The notes below the pieces were generated by a model. It was given only the letters and a program-made list of their open reading frames with translations. It did no database searches and had not been told where the DNA came from. Position numbers and translations under genes: made by a program. This document shows, piece after piece, positions 60,963 to 64,000 of a stretch of 64,000 nt of DNA. The stretch lies in NCBI GenBank assembly GCA_013146195.2, contig CM028377.1, forward strand, positions 64,811,124-64,875,123, read 5' to 3'. Source of the stretch: Codonopsis lanceolata (Eukaryota > Streptophyta > Magnoliopsida > Asterales > Campanulaceae). How positions within the stretch are numbered: the stretch's first letter is position 1; each line of letters starts with the position of its first letter.

Positions 60963-61124
60963 TTTCGTTCTCCTCATCCACATACAATTATAGCGGCATA
61001 AAATACTTCCATTTTGGTGCTAAAACTTGCTGGTAGTGGAATTTGTTTGGTAATAGGTTACGAAACGTGTTATCTGGAAAATGATTGAATAATATAACCA
61101 TTTTGATGCTTCGTTCACAACCAA

Positions 61125-61196
61125 GCGTTTGTAGTCCAACGGTTAGGATAATTGCCTTCCAAGCAATAGACCCGGGTTCGACTCCCGGCAAACGCA
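61125..61196 (+). tRNA. tRNA-Gly (anticodon UCC)
   Basis: A 72-nt cloverleaf: acceptor stem GCGTTTG pairs with CAAACGC (61189-61195) with discriminator A; anticodon loop CTTCCAA gives anticodon TCC (reads GGA); the T arm CCGGG-TTCGACT-CCCGG is perfectly paired. Internal boxes (TAGTCCAACGG and GGTTCGACTCC) are intact. A CAA motif lies just upstream (CACAACCAA, 61116-61124), typical of plant tRNA transcription starts. CCA is not encoded, as expected for a nuclear gene. It runs divergently from gene 3. Confidence 0.97.
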
Positions 61197-61211
61197 CTCT
61201 TTATGTTGCTA

Positions 61212-61216
61212 TTTTT
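61212..61216 (+). terminator. pol III T-tract after tRNA-Gly
   Basis: TTTTT beginning 16 nt after the discriminator base, the usual RNA polymerase III stop signal. Confidence 0.7.
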
Positions 61217-61375
61217 AGGGTTGATTATGGTGGGTTAGAGCAGCTCAATAGGAGCATTTGAAAGGTTTATAATTAAACCGGTTGAAGAATCTTGGCCTGA
61301 CCTATAATTATTATAAGCCTGACCTCCATAGTGTCATATATCTTTTTTTAGGGTTGATTATGGTGACTTAGAGCA
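61212..61375. repeat. direct repeat beside the tRNA
   Basis: TTTTTAGGGTTGATTATGGT then TTAGAGCAGCTC occurs at 61212 and again at about 61345, roughly 133 bp apart. Confidence 0.8.
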
Positions 61376-61436
61376 GCTCCAACTGGCCTTTATAGTGAAG
61401 GATGTCAAGCATGTATCGATTGTAAATTTTCAACAA

Positions 61437-61562
61437 TTGAAGATGACTTATGTGACACTAAAGTCAACTCTAATAAAATATTTAGTAGTGAGTCCCCGGT
61501 TGAAGATGACTTATGTGACATTAAAGTCTATTTTAATAAAATATTTAGTAGTGAATTCATAC
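61437..61562. repeat. 63-bp tandem repeat, two copies
   Basis: TTGAAGATGACTTATGTGAC ... TAAAATATTTAGTAGTGA repeats at 61437-61499 and 61500-61562 with few changes. Confidence 0.9.
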
Positions 61563-61599
61563 TATAAAACTATTATAGGTTGATGTGAGTTTAGTGTGA

Positions 61600-64000
61600 T
61601 TTAGTAATGATTTAGGAAAGATAAGTTTATAAACCGATGATGCGGTAAAAGGAATAAATTTTTTGATGAGTTTATTGTTGTGAATACCGTATTATAGCCT
61701 ATGTTTTCATGTAATCATGTGTTTTCAAGGTCTAGTCAAGTAGGCAGAGTGATAGCAGAAACATTGTCCGAGAGATAGCTCCCAAATCACTCATTTCAAC
61801 CAAAAGCATGGAGCCAAAACAGTGCCGGACAGAGACAGTGATATGGCTCCTAAGTCAAACATTCTAACCAAAACATCCTATTCCGGTGGTGGGCTTGTGT
61901 GTGCGTGTGTTTGTGTGGGCGTTCAACTTTCTAAATAAGCAAAAAAGAGAGAAGCTTCATGAGAAAGTTAATAATTAATTTTGACAATTTTACAAAATAT
62001 GCTTATAACCAGAGCCAAACTAAGAAAACCATGGTACTAGAAACTGTAAACACCATCTAAAAGCCATTCACTAGTTTGCCAAGCTAAGTATCACAATTCT
62101 CATAGGTATTAGGTAGTGAGAAGAAACAAAACTAAGAAAATTACAAAAATCTTAGCACAGTGTACGATCCATTGGCCTTGAGGAATGGCTTGGCTTGCCT
62201 ATATATGAGAACGAATCCACCCAGCTATGACAGACATGATCAGTCAACATTCTGCATTATTTTCAATAAAGATTCTTCTGTTTTTACATCTCTGAGTTTG
62301 TTGGTCCTACTCTCTAGTTCTACCAGTCTGAGAGGAGCCACAAGTTGATCAATCCCTGCCAAACCACGATGGATAAAACAGTTAGCGTCTAAACAACCTC
62401 ATCTTGTTTTGAGAGAGTAAAAAATTGACTGGGTGGGTGTAATCTTCTAGAAATCGATATGCACACACTTCAGCAAAGAAGTTTTGAAACCAAAATCATA
62501 TAAATTCAAGGATCATTCCACTGATGGAAATAAGAATTAGCCAGAAAAATAGTACAAACTCAGTTTATACATACAGTCTCATAATAGCACCCACCCACAC
62601 GAAAAAATAAACCCGGGGTCAACTGAAGTCAACCTTGGATCCCAACACATGAGTGTTTAAAGTCTCAAAGAACCACATGAAGTAAACCAGACATCGAAAC
62701 TACAGACAGACAGTCAAAATTATGAGAAGCCTGTCTATAAACAAAATTTTGTACAAAAATGCCAACATTGTTAATGCTATAGTTGCCTGGCTTGGGAACG
62801 ACAATATACAACTTTCTACAATGAGTGGGCTAATAAGCTCCCATTTTTTGCATATGACTGACGCGTGGGCTCACCCAAGTTTTTTCCTTTGTTAGGCTGC
62901 TCGAAGGGAAAAATAATGATACAAATGAGAAATTTTTCAACAAGAGAGCTCAATTAACACCAACCACAGATTCAGTCCATGAAATGAGCACAATTCCTAA
63001 CCACCATCGCAAAATTGGAACGCCTCCTAATGCTGCCCAAAATGACCAGTACCAAATTGCAGCGAAGGGTGTTGTAGTTTGATGATAATGTACATCAATC
63101 AGCCTGAGGGGACAAAAAACCAGTGCATCTATTTCCAAGTCTGACTGACTTTTAAGTTGTTTATTAACAAAACTCGTCCTCTTTGATTAGTCCACCATCT
63201 CGCTCCAAAGCATGCAAACAAGAATAAAGCAAACCTCTTGAATATTCTAAAAGCCGGAGTGCCTTGCATCAACTCCAGACTAATATAAAGTGAGTTTGTA
63301 CTTGTAGCTCAAGATGCCACAGGTTTGACACGGTTCTGCCATTTAGATATAAGAGATGAAGGTACTACAAGAAACAGTTCACCAGCCTATACGTGTTCAA
63401 GTCCCACTCTGTTCAGCATTGCAATGAAAGAACACTTTGCAATGATCATGAAGCCACAAGATATTATATCAAGATTGTGCTTCCTCCTGAAATCCTAAAA
63501 TTGCTTCTATAGACTAAAATTATAAAAACTCTAGTCCAGAAATATTTTATGTGCCCAATTCTTCCCTCTTAATAATGAAAATACCACTAACCTATCTTCT
63601 CCCACTTCATAAAACCTTCCACCCCTGGAGCTTTCCATAAGGACCATGGCAAATGCCACAGCATAACATAACTAGCCAGCTTCTTTTCCTCCTTTTTTAT
63701 TTTATAGCAAGGATGTGCTAATAGAAAGCCAGTGACAGATACATCCCTTAGTTTTTCTGGTTCTCCTCTTTTGTTTGATAAGTAGTTTTTCTGGTTCTTC
63801 TCTTGTGGATTTAATGAATAGTTTTAGTATTGAGTAGCTCTTTGTACATCTCTAGGTACAAAGGACGGGTCACCTTTTTTTATGCTAATTAATTTACTTT
63901 ACTTATCAAAACATAGAAAGCAAGTGACAGAGTGACACCGCCGCAGCATTTTATTTTTCATTGCTCTAAATTATCTTCGATCATTTCCCCAAGTTTCATA
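61600..64000. other. unassigned region to window end
   Basis: No frame here shows a recognisable domain or a chain of exons that I can join. The 62150-63640 stretch is less repetitive than typical intergenic DNA and could hold untranslated exon sequence of a gene lying beyond the window, but nothing in the sequence proves it. Confidence 0.3.

Noticed and set aside
62950..63138. Trp-rich 62-codon minus-strand frame near the window end
   Set aside because: No recognisable family, no flanking splice sites that extend it, and length within chance expectation.

Overview
This window reads as nuclear DNA of a flowering plant, most likely a eudicot. It is AT-rich, its genes are split into many short GT-AG (occasionally GC-AG) exons, it holds a plant-type nuclear tRNA-Gly gene, and it is dominated by plant transposons (Stowaway and Tourist-like MITEs, hAT, Mutator-like, Helitron, tRNA-derived SINEs, LTR elements). 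The species cannot be named from the sequence.

Three complete protein genes can be assembled by hand with consistent reading frame across every junction. (1) 7903-23468, plus: a 14-exon SUMO protease of the OTS1/OTS2 (ULP1D/ULP1C) type, about 560 aa. (2) 37950-45172, minus: a 19-exon HD-domain dNTP triphosphohydrolase, homologue of SAMHD1, about 488 aa. (3) 56353-60962, minus: a 9-exon radical-SAM RNA methyltransferase of the RlmN family with a probable organelle transit peptide, about 445 aa. A tRNA-Gly(UCC) gene at 61125-61196 stands head to head with gene 3, 162 bp from its start codon. The three protein genes look like ordinary single-copy housekeeping or regulatory loci; nothing suggests they work as one pathway.

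Layout: 1-1600 is the 3' part of a Helitron that entered the LTR of a non-coding (LARD-like) retrotransposon running to 7028; that LTR also holds a 158-bp tandem array and a second Helitron remnant. 7027-7900 is MITE-rich promoter DNA. 7903-23468 is gene 1, whose introns carry Tourist and Stowaway MITEs, four SINE copies and a possible organelle-DNA insert. 24600-25860 is a decayed Helitron helicase on the minus strand. 26850-37673 is a 70-85 bp repeat array ending in a Helitron 3' terminus, interrupted by a Russian-doll insertion: a hAT-like element (28261-33742, 8-bp target duplication) split by a Mutator-like element (28720-33351, 9-bp target duplication) that itself contains gag-protease debris of a Ty3/Gypsy element. 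37950-45172 is gene 2. 45173-48169 holds MITEs and an old hAT derivative. 48170-52569 is a near-complete 4.4-kb hAT transposon with a recently broken transposase. 52570-56352 is intergenic DNA with two direct duplications and a SINE. Gene 3 and the tRNA follow; 61200-64000 holds short tandem repeats and nothing I can assign.

The strongest novelty is the architecture rather than a new enzyme system: precisely bounded nested transposons, a Helitron boundary proved by an unoccupied paralogous LTR inside the same window, GC-AG introns in two genes, and a microsatellite starting a few bases from a GC splice donor.
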